From contig NZ_JAGEOJ010000004.1 of assembly GCF_017573505.1 (NCBI RefSeq), positions 434,001 through 498,000 of the forward strand: a stretch of DNA of 64,000 bases, in the 5' to 3' direction. Source of the DNA: Actinomadura barringtoniae. GTDB taxonomy: Bacteria > Actinomycetota > Actinomycetes > Streptosporangiales > Streptosporangiaceae. Both the position numbers and the translations under genes were made by a program. The notes under the pieces were generated by a model, which saw only the letters and a list, made by a program, of their open reading frames with translations, was not told where the DNA came from and did not search any database. Positions 32,906 through 42,320 of the stretch are shown here, piece after piece. Positions within the stretch are counted from its first letter, which is position 1. Each line of letters starts with the position of its first letter.

Positions 32906-35206
32906 GTGATGGTGGCCAGCCTTCCGCGGTTCAGGCGAATGCTCGGGGTCGGATTGGCGTCGGCGCTGGTGACGGTGGGTGTCGTGGGGGGTGCACGGCA
33001 GGCCGCCGCCGCCGAGCCGACGTTCACCGCCAAGGTCGACTTCGGCGATCAGGCGACGGCGCCCGCCTCCGGTTACGTCACCGACTACGGGCAGGCGTAC
33101 GGGGCGCGCACCGGGCCGAACCAGGGCACCGGCCTCACCTACGGCTGGTTGACGGCCGGGACCACGGCGCCGGTCAGTCTGGTGGGCAACGGCCGCAACC
33201 GGAACCCCGGCGCGGGCGAACCCGACCAGCGGCTCGCCACCCTCATGCACATGCAACTGCCCGCGGGCTCGGCGGGCGTGCACGTCACCGGTACCTGGGA
33301 GATCGCCGTCCCGAACGGGACCTACACCGTCACCGTCGGGGTCGGCGACGCCACCTCCGTCGACAGCGTGCACTCGGTCCAGGTGGAGGACCAGAACGCC
33401 GTCGCGGCGTTCACCCCGACGTCGGCCACCAGGTACGCGACCGGCACGGTCACCCCGACCGTGAGCGACGGCCGGCTGACGGTCAGCGCGGCGGGCGGCT
33501 CGAACACCAAGCTCACCTACCTGACGATCGCGCCGCTCACCGGCGCCGACACCCGGCCGCAGATCCGGGCGGTCACCCCGGCCAACACCGCGACGGGCGT
33601 GTCCCCGACGACCAGCGTCGTGGCCGATCTGCGGCTGATCGCGGGCGGCGTCAACGCCTCGACGCTGGCCGGCGGCAACGCCACGCTCGTCCCCGCCGCG
33701 GGCGGGAGCCCGGTAGCGGCGAACGTCATCACCAGCGGAGGCGGCGACGTCATCAACCTGTCGCCGACGTCACCGCTCGCCGCGAACACGCGCTACCGGT
33801 TCACCGTGACCAGCGGCGTCAAGGACGTCAACGGCACGGCGTTCGTGCCGTGGAGCTCGATCTTCACCACCGGCAGTACCACGCCGCCGGGAACGATCGC
33901 CTTCGACAAGGCCGACAGCGGTGCCACGGGCAGAACGTTCACCTCGGTGGTGAAGGGGCCTGACGGGAAGCTGTACGCCGCCACCCTGGACGGCTACATC
34001 GAGCGCTACACCATCGCCTCCGGCGGCACCCTCACCGGACGCCAGACGATCACCACCGTGCGGGACAACGCGACCGCGCAGGGCCTGCCCGGGGCGCCGG
34101 ACCGCACCATCATCGGGCTGGCGTTCGATCCGGCGTCGACGGCGAGCAACCTGATTCTCTGGATCACCTCCAACACGATGTACCGCGGGGAGAACCCGCC
34201 GAGCCAGCCCGACTGGACCAGCAAGATCGCCAAGCTCAGCGGCGCCAACCTCGCGACCTACACCGAGGTCATCACCGGCCTGCCCCGGTCGGTGAAGGAC
34301 CACGAGACCAACTCACTGGCGTTCGGCCCGGACGGCGCCCTCTACCTCACGCAGGGCGCCAACAACGCCATGGGAGCGGCGGACCCGACCTGGGGCAACC
34401 GGCCCGAGCATCTCCTCAACGCGGCCGTCCTGCGGCTCGACCCCGCCAAGCTGCCCGCCTCCCTCCCGCTCGACGTACGGACCGAGACGCCCGGCACCTA
34501 CAACCCGTTCGCCGCCAACGCACCGCTGACGATCTACGCCACCGGTGTCCGCAATGCCTTCGACCTGGTGTGGCACAGCAACGGCCACCTGTACACGCCG
34601 ACCAACGGCTCGGCCGCGGGCGGCAACACCCCCGCGACGCCCAGCCCGCTGCCCGCCGCGTGCTCCAACCGCATCGACAAGGCGGCCAACGGCACCTACA
34701 CCGGCCCCTCGGTCCCGGCCATCACCAACAACGCCCAGGCCGAGACCGACTACGTCTTCGACGTCAAGAAGAACCGCTACTACGGCCACCCGAACCCGTC
34801 CCGCTGCGAATGGGCCCTGGCCGGAGCCAACCCGACCAGCGGCGCCGACCCGTTCGAGGTGACGGCCTATCCCGCCGGCACCCGGCCCGACCGCAACCTC
34901 GACCTCGCCGGCATCTACGACGCCGGCCTGCACTCCTCGGCCGACGGCGCCATCGAGTACCGCGGCAGCGCGTTCAACGGCGCCCTGAACGGCAAGCTGC
35001 TGATCGTGCGCTACAGCAACGGCCAGGACATCGAGACCTTCGACGTCTCCTCCAGCGGAAGCCTGTCGAACCGGACGACCGGCATCACCGGCCTCACCGG
35101 GTTCCAGCAGCCCCTCGACGTCACCGAGGACACCGCCACCGGCTACCTCTACCTCACCGAGATGGGAGCCTCGAAGATCACCCTCCTCAAGCCCCGAGCC
35201 TCCTGA
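32906..35206 (+). CDS. Large secreted malectin-like/Ig-like/beta-propeller protein
   Basis: A 766-residue exported protein. After a signal peptide (cleaved near residue 35, AAAAEP), residues 40-210 form a malectin-like carbohydrate-binding domain (KVDFGDQ, GTWEIAVPNGTYTVTVGVGD). Residues 215-325 are a Big_5-like Ig domain (TPANTATGVSPTTSV, TPLAANTRYRFTV type). Residues 335-760 are a glucose/sorbosone-dehydrogenase-like beta-propeller (VKGPDGKLYAATLDG, HETNSLAFGPDGALYLTQG, GVRNAFDLVWHSNGHLY, GAIEYRGSAFNGALNGKLLIVRYS). It may bind or oxidise sugars outside the cell. No anchor. ATG at 32909 is equally likely as the start. Confidence 0.87.
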   Translation: MMVASLPRFRRMLGVGLASALVTVGVVGGARQAAAAEPTFTAKVDFGDQATAPASGYVTDYGQAYGARTGPNQGTGLTYGWLTAGTTAPVSLVGNGRNRNPGAGEPDQRLATLMHMQLPAGSAGVHVTGTWEIAVPNGTYTVTVGVGDATSVDSVHSVQVEDQNAVAAFTPTSATRYATGTVTPTVSDGRLTVSAAGGSNTKLTYLTIAPLTGADTRPQIRAVTPANTATGVSPTTSVVADLRLIAGGVNASTLAGGNATLVPAAGGSPVAANVITSGGGDVINLSPTSPLAANTRYRFTVTSGVKDVNGTAFVPWSSIFTTGSTTPPGTIAFDKADSGATGRTFTSVVKGPDGKLYAATLDGYIERYTIASGGTLTGRQTITTVRDNATAQGLPGAPDRTIIGLAFDPASTASNLILWITSNTMYRGENPPSQPDWTSKIAKLSGANLATYTEVITGLPRSVKDHETNSLAFGPDGALYLTQGANNAMGAADPTWGNRPEHLLNAAVLRLDPAKLPASLPLDVRTETPGTYNPFAANAPLTIYATGVRNAFDLVWHSNGHLYTPTNGSAAGGNTPATPSPLPAACSNRIDKAANGTYTGPSVPAITNNAQAETDYVFDVKKNRYYGHPNPSRCEWALAGANPTSGADPFEVTAYPAGTRPDRNLDLAGIYDAGLHSSADGAIEYRGSAFNGALNGKLLIVRYSNGQDIETFDVSSSGSLSNRTTGITGLTGFQQPLDVTEDTATGYLYLTEMGASKITLLKPRAS

Positions 35207-35239
35207 CCCGCCGCACAAAGGCCCAGGCCCCGCCGCCGG

Positions 35240-36391
35240 CTAGAAGACGTCGACGCCGAGTTCCTGGAGCGGCTCGGTGACCGGCTGGAAGAAGGTGACG
35301 CCGCCCGACTGACAGTCGCCGGAGCCGCCGGAGGTCAGCCCGAGCGCGGTGGTGCCGGCGAACAGCGGTCCGCCGCTGTCGCCCGGTTCCGCGCACACGG
35401 TGGTCTGGATCATGCCGGTGACCGTCCCCTCGGGGAAGTTCACCGTGGCGTCGACCGCGGTGACCTGGCCGCTGTGGGCTCCAGAGGTGCTGCCGCTGCG
35501 GGTGACCCGCTGGCCGACGACGGCATCGCCGGCCTGGGTGATGTCGCGGGTCTGCCCGTTGAACAGGTTGACCTCGCCCTCGCCCGCGGCGCCGTCCTCG
35601 GAACGCACCAGGGCGAAGTCGTTCCCCGGGAAGCTGCTGGTCACCGTCGTGCCGAGCGCCTGCGCTCCCTGCTGGTCGGCGGTCCAGTTCTTCACCACGT
35701 TGCCGCAGTGCCCGGCGGTCAGGAAGAAGCTCTCCTGGCCGCGCTTCACGTTGAAGCCCAGCGAGCACCGCACGCCCTGCCCGAAGATGGCGTCGGCGCC
35801 GCGCGCGAGCGTGCTGAGCCGCCCTGGAACGCGCACCATCCGTACGGCAGGTCCCATCCGCGCCGCCATCCGGTGCACGGCGGCCAGCCGTGTTCCGGTG
35901 ACCGTCCCGTCGGTCCACATGACGACCCGGCTGGTGGCGGGATCGACGGTCCAGCCGGTGCCCGGTACGGCCATCGTGCGCCGCAGCGTCTTGGTGATCC
36001 CCCGCAACGTTTCCGGGCTGCGGACCGACATCCTGGGCGTCACTCCCGCCGCACGGACCATGGCGGCGTCCGCGGCGTTGGTGACCGTGACGACCGGACG
36101 GCCCGACGCGTCGAGGTAGGCGCCCGACGTACGCGCGCCGAGCTGACGGACCAGCCTGGCCGCAGCGGCACCGGCACCGCCGTCGGGACCACCGCCACCG
36201 GGAGGCTGACTCGCTCGGCCTCGTGCGGTGTCACCCGCCAGCGCGGCGTTCTTCGCCGATCCGCCCGACGCCTCGCCGCCCTGCACCACGTACAGCGACC
36301 CGGCCGCAAGGCCGGTGGCCCCGACTGCCAGCGCGCCCGCCGTAACCGCCGTGCGCACACGTCGTCGTCCAAGAACCTTCCGATGCCACAT
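35240..36391 (-). CDS. Streptogrisin/alpha-lytic-type secreted serine protease
   Basis: A 383-residue S1 protease precursor. A basic N-terminus and hydrophobic segment (about 15-37) drive export, a Gly/Ala/Pro-rich linker follows, then a pro-region (about 80-195, with [17 protein letters not shown] and [19 protein letters not shown] typical of alpha-lytic pro-domains that assist folding). The protease domain from about 200 has SLGFNVKRG, triad His in FLTAGHCGN, Asp in NDFALVRS and Ser in [14 protein letters not shown], with paired Cys. All three residues are present, so it should be active. It faces the beta-propeller gene with only 33 bp between the stop codons. Confidence 0.92.
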   Translation of the reverse strand: MWHRKVLGRRRVRTAVTAGALAVGATGLAAGSLYVVQGGEASGGSAKNAALAGDTARGRASQPPGGGGPDGGAGAAAARLVRQLGARTSGAYLDASGRPVVTVTNAADAAMVRAAGVTPRMSVRSPETLRGITKTLRRTMAVPGTGWTVDPATSRVVMWTDGTVTGTRLAAVHRMAARMGPAVRMVRVPGRLSTLARGADAIFGQGVRCSLGFNVKRGQESFFLTAGHCGNVVKNWTADQQGAQALGTTVTSSFPGNDFALVRSEDGAAGEGEVNLFNGQTRDITQAGDAVVGQRVTRSGSTSGAHSGQVTAVDATVNFPEGTVTGMIQTTVCAEPGDSGGPLFAGTTALGLTSGGSGDCQSGGVTFFQPVTEPLQELGVDVF

Positions 36392-36451
36392 GAGTCCCTC
36401 CTGACCCCAGGACTGATCAGAGAGGCATACGGCCCTTGCGGCCCAGAAGGT

Positions 36452-37351
36452 TCACGGAGAGGGAGCGGGGAAGGTGCCGGCGCGGCCGAGCAGGGCGGGG
36501 GTGGGCTTGCCGAGGCGGTCGCCCAGCCAGTCGGCCGTGTCGACGACGGTGCTCATGGAGACGCCGGTGTCGATGCCCATCCGATGCAGAGAGTAGAGCA
36601 GGTCCTCGGTCGCGATGTTGCCGGTCGCGGCCGGGGCGAACGGGCAGCCGCCGAATCCTCCCGTGCTGGCGTCCAGAACGGTCACACCCTCCTCCACGGC
36701 GGCGATCGCGTTGGCGTAGCCGGTGTTGCGGGTGTTGTGGAAGTGGAAACGCAGGGGCACGGCGGGGGCGGCTTCGCGGACTCGGCGGGTGAGTTCGCGG
36801 ACCTGGCCGGGCACGCCCACGCCGATGGTGTCGGCCAGTGCGATCTCGACGGCGCCGGCGTCGCGGGCTCGTCGGGCCAGCTCGACGACCTGGGACGGGG
36901 CGGTCTCGCCCTCGAAGGGGCACCCGAACGCGGCGGCGATGGTCATGCTCGCCGGAACGCCCGCCTCGATCGCGGCAGCGGCGATGTCGTCCCAGGCGTC
37001 CAGCGCCTCGGCGGTGGTGCAGCCCTGATTGCGTACGCAGAAGGTGTCGGTGGCGACCACGACGACGTTCACCTCGTCGACCCGCGCCGCGAGTGCCCGG
37101 TCCAGGCCGCGCCGGTTGAGGACCAGCCCGATGTAGGAGACGCCGTCCCGGCGCGGCACGCCCGCCATGACCTCCTCGGCGTCGGCCATCTGCGGAACCC
37201 GTTGGGGATGGACGAAGCTGACGGCCTCGACGCGGCGGATCCCCGCGGCGACGCTCCGGCGGATCAGCTCGATCTTGTCCTCGGTGGACAGGATCACGTC
37301 CTCGTTCTGCAGGCCGTCACGCGGCCCCACTTCCACCAGGGTTGTATGCAA
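36452..37351 (-). CDS. Hydroxymethylglutaryl-CoA lyase
   Basis: A 299-residue HMGL-like TIM-barrel enzyme cleaving HMG-CoA (or a related 3-hydroxyacyl-CoA) to acetyl-CoA and acetoacetate. Hallmarks: EVGPRDGLQNE (catalytic Arg/Asp of the DRE motif), FVHPQRVPQMADAEEV, ALADTIGVG, HFHNTRNTG metal His pair, and GGFGGCPFAPAATGNIATED with the signature catalytic Cys. The start is a TTG giving LHTTLVEVGPRDG, there being no in-frame ATG; a GTG five codons later is the alternative. A GntR-type operator covers this start region. Confidence 0.92.
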   Translation of the reverse strand: MHTTLVEVGPRDGLQNEDVILSTEDKIELIRRSVAAGIRRVEAVSFVHPQRVPQMADAEEVMAGVPRRDGVSYIGLVLNRRGLDRALAARVDEVNVVVVATDTFCVRNQGCTTAEALDAWDDIAAAAIEAGVPASMTIAAAFGCPFEGETAPSQVVELARRARDAGAVEIALADTIGVGVPGQVRELTRRVREAAPAVPLRFHFHNTRNTGYANAIAAVEEGVTVLDASTGGFGGCPFAPAATGNIATEDLLYSLHRMGIDTGVSMSTVVDTADWLGDRLGKPTPALLGRAGTFPAPSP

Positions 37352-37403
37352 GACCGACTCCCTGTCTGGTTCTTTGATGCGATTAGCTCTATATTGTATG
37401 CAA
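37342..37403. promoter_or_regulatory. Two identical TTGTATGCAA GntR/FadR-type operators
   Basis: TTGTATGCAA occurs at 37342-37351 (over the HMG-CoA lyase start) and again at 37394-37403 (40 bp before the GntR gene start), 52 bp apart, about five helical turns. The sequence fits the TTGTATACAA-type half-symmetry bound by FadR-subfamily GntR regulators, and the regulator gene is adjacent. Looping between the sites is plausible. Confidence 0.65.
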
Positions 37404-37433
37404 TGTAGTCCGAATCCGGATGAAGGAGAAGAG

Positions 37434-38084
37434 ATGGCCCGCGCCGCGGACGTGGCCTACCGGTCGCTGCGGGAGATGATCCTCTCGGGCGGCGTCGATG
37501 CCGGGAGCCGGCTCGGAGAGGTAGAGCTCGCCGAGACCCTCGGGCTGTCTCGCACGCCCGTACGCGAGGCCCTTCAACGGCTGGGGACCGAGGGGCTGGT
37601 CGAGGTGCTCCCCCACCGCGGAGCCCGCGTCGTCCGCTGGACCGGGGCGGACCTGGAAGAGATCTTCGAGCTGCGCGCCCAGCTGGAGCCCTACGGGGCC
37701 GCGCGGGCGGCGCGCAGGGGCCTGGCGGCCGAACGGCTCGACGAGCTCGCCGGGCTGTGCGACGAGATGGAACGGGCCGTCGCCGCCCGGGACTTCCGGA
37801 GCGTCACCGAGCTCAACGACCGGCTGCACACCGCCATCGTCGAGGGATCGGGCAACACGCGCCTGCCCGCGCTGGTCAGCTCGGTCGTGCACGTACCGCT
37901 GGTCCTTGGAACGTTCGAACGCTACGACGAGGCGTCACTGACCCGCAGCATGGGCCACCACCGCGAACTGGTCGCGGCGCTGCGGGCGGGCGACGCCGAA
38001 TGGGCCGAATCGGTGATGCGCTCGCACATCCGTGCGGCGGCCGATCACCTCATCGATCTGATCCGCGCCGCCGAGCGCGACTGA
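37434..38084 (+). CDS. GntR family regulator, FadR subfamily
   Basis: A 216-residue regulator. The N-terminal winged helix shows YRSLREMILSGGVDAGSRLGE, the recognition region LAETLGLSRTPVREALQRL (41-59) and VEVLPHRGARVV as the wing. The C-terminal FCD domain has the metal/acid-binding pattern Asp (LNDRLHTAIVEGSGN) with His in MGHHRELVAALRAGD and HIRAAADHL. It probably senses an organic acid or CoA-linked acid and controls HMG-CoA lyase, the CoA-transferase and itself. GAAGGAG precedes the ATG. Confidence 0.92.
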   Translation: MARAADVAYRSLREMILSGGVDAGSRLGEVELAETLGLSRTPVREALQRLGTEGLVEVLPHRGARVVRWTGADLEEIFELRAQLEPYGAARAARRGLAAERLDELAGLCDEMERAVAARDFRSVTELNDRLHTAIVEGSGNTRLPALVSSVVHVPLVLGTFERYDEASLTRSMGHHRELVAALRAGDAEWAESVMRSHIRAAADHLIDLIRAAERD

Positions 38085-38094
38085 GGAGAACCGC

Positions 38095-39288
38095 ATGCCC
38101 GACACCCCCTTGAGCGACCTTCGCGTCATCGAGATCGGACAGCTGCTGGCCGGCCCGTTCTGCGGTCAGCTTCTCGGCGACTTCGGGGCCGAGGTCATCA
38201 AGGTCGAGCCGCCCGGCTCGGGCGATCCGATGCGCGACTGGGGCCGCGAGAAGCCGCACGGCAAGTCCCTGTGGTGGCCGATCCTCGCGCGCAACAAGAA
38301 GTCGGTCACCCTGAACCTGCGCGAGCCCGAGGGGCAGGCCCTGCTGCGCAGGCTCGCCGCCGAGGCGGACGTCCTGGTCGAGAACTTCCGGCCGGGCACG
38401 CTGGAGCGATGGGGCCTGGCCCCGGAGACCCTCTGGGAGGACAACCCCGGGCTGATCGTCACCAGGGTCACCGGCTACGGGCAGACCGGGCCTTACTCGC
38501 CGCGCGCCGGGTTCGGATCGATCGGCGAGGCCATGGGCGGGATCCGGTACGTCACCGGGGATCCCGGCAATCCGCCCTCGCGCGCCGGCATCTCGCTCGG
38601 CGACGAGCTCGCCGGCACGTTCGCGGCGCTCGGCACGCTGGTGGCACTGCACGCCCGGCGCCGGACCGGCCGCGGCCAGGTCGTCGACTCGGCGCTGTAC
38701 GAGGCGGTGTTCGCGATGATGGAGTCCCTGGTCCCCGAATGGGAGCTCGCCGGTTACCAGCGTGAACGCACCGGCTCGGTGCTGCCCAACGTCGCCCCGA
38801 GCAACGTGTACCCGACCAAGGACGGGCCGATCCTCATCGCCGCCAACCGGGACACCATCTGGCGCCGCCTGGCCGAGATCATGGGCCGCCCCGAGCTGGC
38901 CGACGACGAGCGCTTCGCCACGCACGGCGCCCGCGGGGCCAACGCCGACGAGCTGGACGACATGATCGGCCTCTGGACGTCCGGCCACGAGAGCGGCCCG
39001 CTGCTGGAGACGCTGCACGAGAACGGGATCCCCGCAGGCCTGACCTACCGCGCCAAGGACATGCTGGACGACCCGCACTACCGTGCCCGCGAGGCGATCA
39101 TCCGGCTGGCGCATCCGGAGTTCGGGGACTTCCCCATGCAGAACGTGGTTCCCAAGCTGTCGGGCACGCCCGGATCCGTGCGCACGCTGGGGCCCGAGCT
39201 CGGCAGGCACAACGACGAGATCTACCGTGAACTGCTCGGGCTCACCGACACCGAGCTCACCCGGTTGTCGTCCGGCGGCATCGTCTGA
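38095..39288 (+). CDS. CoA-transferase family III (CaiB/BaiF)
   Basis: A 397-residue class III CoA-transferase moving CoA between organic acids. Typical features: LRVIEIGQLLAGPFCGQLLGDFGAEVIKVEPPGSGDPMRDWG at the N-terminus, NKKSVTLNLREPEG, ENFRPGTLERWGL, and the catalytic Asp expected in RAGISLGDELAG near residue 164, followed by NVAPSNVYPTKDG. It could activate the acid that HMG-CoA lyase or its pathway handles. It lies 10 bp after the GntR gene, in the same direction. Confidence 0.93.
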   Translation: MPDTPLSDLRVIEIGQLLAGPFCGQLLGDFGAEVIKVEPPGSGDPMRDWGREKPHGKSLWWPILARNKKSVTLNLREPEGQALLRRLAAEADVLVENFRPGTLERWGLAPETLWEDNPGLIVTRVTGYGQTGPYSPRAGFGSIGEAMGGIRYVTGDPGNPPSRAGISLGDELAGTFAALGTLVALHARRRTGRGQVVDSALYEAVFAMMESLVPEWELAGYQRERTGSVLPNVAPSNVYPTKDGPILIAANRDTIWRRLAEIMGRPELADDERFATHGARGANADELDDMIGLWTSGHESGPLLETLHENGIPAGLTYRAKDMLDDPHYRAREAIIRLAHPEFGDFPMQNVVPKLSGTPGSVRTLGPELGRHNDEIYRELLGLTDTELTRLSSGGIV

Positions 39289-39304
39289 GCGCGAGGCAGG
39301 GGTC

Positions 39305-39958
39305 ATGAACGACAAGGACGTGGACGCCGACTACGCGGCCGCGGGATTCGGTGGGGTGCTGCCGCTCGGCTCGCGCCCGGTCGTCCTGGTCGTCGACGTC
39401 GTGCGCGCCTATCTCGAGCCGGAGTCCCCGCTGTACGCGGCGGTGGAGGAGGCGGTGGACGCGGCGGCCCGGCTGGTCGACGGCGCCCGCCGCCACGGCG
39501 TGCCCGTGATCTTCACCAGGGTGGAGTTCGGGCCCGGCGGGGTGAACGGCGGCCTGTTCTACCGGAAGGTCCCCGCGCTGCGATGCTTCGACGCGGGCAG
39601 CCCGCTCGGCGACTTCTCCTCCGGTCTGCGGCCCACTGCGGCCGAGACCGTGGTGGTCAAGCAGTACGCCAGCGCGTTCTTCGGCACCTCGCTCGCCGCG
39701 ACCCTCACCGCACTCCGGGTGGACACCGTGTTCATCGCCGGGCTGTCGACGAGCGGGTGCGTCCGGGCGACGGCCGTGGACGCCCTCCAGCACGGCTTCG
39801 TCCCCGCGGTCGTCCGCGAGGCGTGCGGTGATCGCGACAGCCGTCCCCACGAGGCGGCCCTGTTCGATCTGCGGGCCAAGTACGCCGAGGTCGTCTCGCT
39901 CACCGACGCCCTCGACCATCTCGCCCGCGTCGCGCCAGCAGGCGGCGCGCGGACCTGA
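39305..39958 (+). CDS. Isochorismatase-like cysteine hydrolase
   Basis: A 217-residue hydrolase of the isochorismatase/N-carbamoylsarcosine-amidase superfamily. The triad is visible: Asp in LVVDVVRAYL, Lys in VVVKQYASAFFGTSL and Cys in LSTSGCVRATAVDALQHG. With that Cys it should be an amidase/ureidohydrolase rather than an isochorismatase. It follows the CoA-transferase by 16 bp. Its last 59 bp overlap, tail to tail, the end of the CitE-like gene on the other strand. Confidence 0.9.
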   Translation: MNDKDVDADYAAAGFGGVLPLGSRPVVLVVDVVRAYLEPESPLYAAVEEAVDAAARLVDGARRHGVPVIFTRVEFGPGGVNGGLFYRKVPALRCFDAGSPLGDFSSGLRPTAAETVVVKQYASAFFGTSLAATLTALRVDTVFIAGLSTSGCVRATAVDALQHGFVPAVVREACGDRDSRPHEAALFDLRAKYAEVVSLTDALDHLARVAPAGGART

Positions 39959-40763
39959 CCACGGCCTCATCGACGAGCCGGCCGTCCGCGTCCACGCAGA
40001 CGCCGTCCCCCGCCGTGGCCGCGGCCTCATAGCGCACGATCAGATCATGCGCGCGGGCGACCTCGTCGGCCGAGGGGGTGAAGACCTCGTTCACGACCTG
40101 GATCTGGGCCGGGTGAATGCAGGCGCGCCCGCCGAACCCGAGTCGTTTGAGCGCCGCGGTCGAGGCGCGCAGCCCGTCCAGGTCACGGAAGTCGGTGCTG
40201 ACGGGCGCCATCGGCGCCTCGATCCCGGCGGCGGCCGACGCCAGGACCACCTGCGAACGGGCGAACAGCAGCTCACGTTCATCCGGTCCGGGCTCCACAC
40301 CCAGGTCGGCGCGCAGGTCGGCCTCGCCGATCTGCAGCCGTACGACGCGCGGGGCACGGGCCAGCCGGGGCGCGTCGAGCACGGCGGAGGCCGACTCCAG
40401 CAGGGGAACGATCCCGAAGGTGCCCGGTTCGATCCCGCGTGCCTTCTCCAGCTCCGACAGGAGATCGTTCACGGCGATCAGCTGCGCGTACGTCTCGGCC
40501 TTGGCCATGCACACGCCTGCGAGGACGGGCCAGGTGACGGCATGGAGGTCCGCGGCTCCGGCTTCGCCAGGGTTGATGCGCACCCACGATCGCGGGCCTT
40601 GCGGAGCGCCCGCCAGCCAGTCGGCGACGGCGCGGCGGGCCTCGGCCTTGCGCGCGGCCGGGACGGCGTCCTCCAGATCGACGATCAGCTCGTCGGCGCC
40701 CCACCGGGCGGCACCGGCGAGCTTGCCGGGGGCGTCTCCGGGAACGTACAGCGCCGACCTCAT
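39900..40763 (-). CDS. HpcH/HpaI (CitE-like) CoA-ester lyase
   Basis: A 287-residue TIM-barrel lyase. Motifs: LYVPGDAPGKLAGA, the acidic VDLEDAVP, VRINPGEAG (substrate carboxylate Arg), LLESASAVLDAPRLA with the Mg Glu, and GFGGRACIHPAQIQVVNEVF. It should cleave or hydrolyse beta-hydroxyacyl-CoAs such as malyl- or citramalyl-CoA, releasing a 2-oxoacid or aldehyde. Last gene of the long leftward operon, overlapping the acyl-CoA dehydrogenase stop by 4 bp. The C-terminus is Arg-rich where it overlaps the convergent hydrolase gene. Confidence 0.9.
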   Translation of the reverse strand: MRSALYVPGDAPGKLAGAARWGADELIVDLEDAVPAARKAEARRAVADWLAGAPQGPRSWVRINPGEAGAADLHAVTWPVLAGVCMAKAETYAQLIAVNDLLSELEKARGIEPGTFGIVPLLESASAVLDAPRLARAPRVVRLQIGEADLRADLGVEPGPDERELLFARSQVVLASAAAGIEAPMAPVSTDFRDLDGLRASTAALKRLGFGGRACIHPAQIQVVNEVFTPSADEVARAHDLIVRYEAAATAGDGVCVDADGRLVDEAVVRSARRLLARRGRDGRGRR

Positions 40764-41923
40764 CCGATCCGTCCCTCCCCGCCGGTGAGCGCCTTGGCGA
40801 TCACGATCCGCATGATGTCGTTGGTGCCCTCGCCGATGCTCATCAGCGGGGCGTCCCGGTAGAGCCGCTCGACGACGAATTCCTTGGAGTATCCGTAGCC
40901 GCCGTGCACCTGCATGGACATCAGGGAGCAGTCGATGGCGGCCTCGGATGCGAAGGTCTTGGCCATGCCCGCCTCCAGGTCCACGCGCCGGCCCGCGTCG
41001 GCCTGGGAGGCGGCCCAGTAGACCAGCAGCCGGGCCGCCTGCACCTTGATGGCCATGTCGGCGAGCTTGAGCTGCACGGCCTGGAAGTCCTTGATGGGCC
41101 GGCCGAACGCCTCGCGCCGGCTCGCATAGGTGAGGGCCTCGTCGTAGGCGGCCTGGGCGATGCCGAGCGAACGGGCCGCGACGTTGACGCGCCCGGTCTC
41201 CAGCCCCGACAGCACCTGCTGCATGCCGCGTCCCTCCACGCCGCCGAGCAGGTCGTCCACCGGTACGGCCACCTCGTCCAGGACGACCTCGCAGGATTCG
41301 GTGCCCCGGTAACCCAGCTTGGGCAGGTCGCGGAGCACCTGGAAACCGGGCGTCCCCGCGTTCACCAGCAGCACCGACATGCCGCGATGTGCGGGCTCGG
41401 CGGCGGGGTCGGTCTTGACCAGGACGGGCAGCGGGTCGGCGTGCCGGGCGTTGGTGATCCAGGTCTTGCGGCCGGTCACCACGTAGTGGTCGCCGTCGCG
41501 GCGGGCCGTGGTCGCGATGCCCTGCAGGTCGGTGCCCGCGCCCGGCTCGGTGAGGCCGATGCCGCTGCGGCGGACGCCGGTCGCCAGCTCCGGCAGCAGC
41601 CTGCGCTTCTGCTCGTCCGTCCCGTGGCGGGCGATCATCCAGCAGGCGAGCGAATGGCTTCCGAGGATCCCCGCGACCCCCATCCAGGCCTTGGAGATCT
41701 CCTCGAACACGATCGCGAACGAGACCATGTCGGCGCCGAGCCCGCCGTATGACTCCGGGACCGTCAGCCCGAACAGGCCGAGTTCCTTCATCCGTTCCAC
41801 GATCTCGGCGGGATAGCGGCCGGCGGCCTCCCACTCGACGGCGACCGGCCGGATCTCCTTCTCCGCGAACGCCCGGATCGTGTCGCGGAACATCCGCTGC
41901 TCGTCGCTCAACTCGAAGTCCAT
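40760..41923 (-). CDS. Acyl-CoA dehydrogenase
   Basis: A 387-residue short/branched-chain-type dehydrogenase, full length. FAD and substrate segments GIGLTEPGAGTDLQGIATTARRDGDHYVVTGRKTWITNA are classic, as are RREAFGRPIKDFQAVQLKLADM and QVHGGYGYSKEFVVERLYRDAPLMSIGEGTNDI, the Glu of GEGT being the catalytic base. It introduces the 2,3-double bond that the operon's MaoC hydratases would hydrate. Starts 4 bp after the DUF35 stop. Confidence 0.94.
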   Translation of the reverse strand: MDFELSDEQRMFRDTIRAFAEKEIRPVAVEWEAAGRYPAEIVERMKELGLFGLTVPESYGGLGADMVSFAIVFEEISKAWMGVAGILGSHSLACWMIARHGTDEQKRRLLPELATGVRRSGIGLTEPGAGTDLQGIATTARRDGDHYVVTGRKTWITNARHADPLPVLVKTDPAAEPAHRGMSVLLVNAGTPGFQVLRDLPKLGYRGTESCEVVLDEVAVPVDDLLGGVEGRGMQQVLSGLETGRVNVAARSLGIAQAAYDEALTYASRREAFGRPIKDFQAVQLKLADMAIKVQAARLLVYWAASQADAGRRVDLEAGMAKTFASEAAIDCSLMSMQVHGGYGYSKEFVVERLYRDAPLMSIGEGTNDIMRIVIAKALTGGEGRIG

Positions 41924-41927
41924 GCGG

Positions 41928-42320
41928 TCATTCCTTCGTGAAGAGGGGCAGGTGCCGCCCGTCGGCCAGCGGACGCCATGTCACCCGCACCGGCATGTCA
42001 CAGCTCCAGTGATCGGGGTCGGCGCCGACCAGGTCGGTGAGAAGGATCGGCCCTTCGGCGAGCCGGACGCGGGCGACCACGTACGGGGTCTCCCAGCCGG
42101 GATGCGCCGCCCGGTGAACGACGGTGAAGGAGTCCACGGTCCCCCGTCCCGACGCCTCCGCGAACTCCAGGTCCGTGCCGCCGCAGCCGGTGCAGATCGC
42201 GCGCGGATAGTGCTGCCGTTCGCCGCACGCCGAGCACTGCTGAACGGTCAGCCGGCGTTCCCGGGTGGCGTCCCACCAGGGCTCGGTGATCTCGTCGAAA
42301 GGCGGAGACGTCTCGGTCAC
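41928..42320 (-). CDS. DUF35 zinc-ribbon/OB-fold protein, partner of the thiolase
   Basis: A 130-residue protein. The N-terminal helix (EITEPWWDATRERRL) leads to a zinc ribbon CSACG...CTGCG and then an OB fold (TVDSFTVVHRAAHPGWETPYVVARVRLAEG). Such proteins bind CoA and complete the active complex of Ltp2-type thiolases, where DUF35 is usually fused to the MaoC subunit ChsH2. Here it is free-standing. The GTG start overlaps the thiolase stop (GTGA), consistent with one-to-one assembly. Confidence 0.9.
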   Translation of the reverse strand: MTETSPPFDEITEPWWDATRERRLTVQQCSACGERQHYPRAICTGCGGTDLEFAEASGRGTVDSFTVVHRAAHPGWETPYVVARVRLAEGPILLTDLVGADPDHWSCDMPVRVTWRPLADGRHLPLFTKE

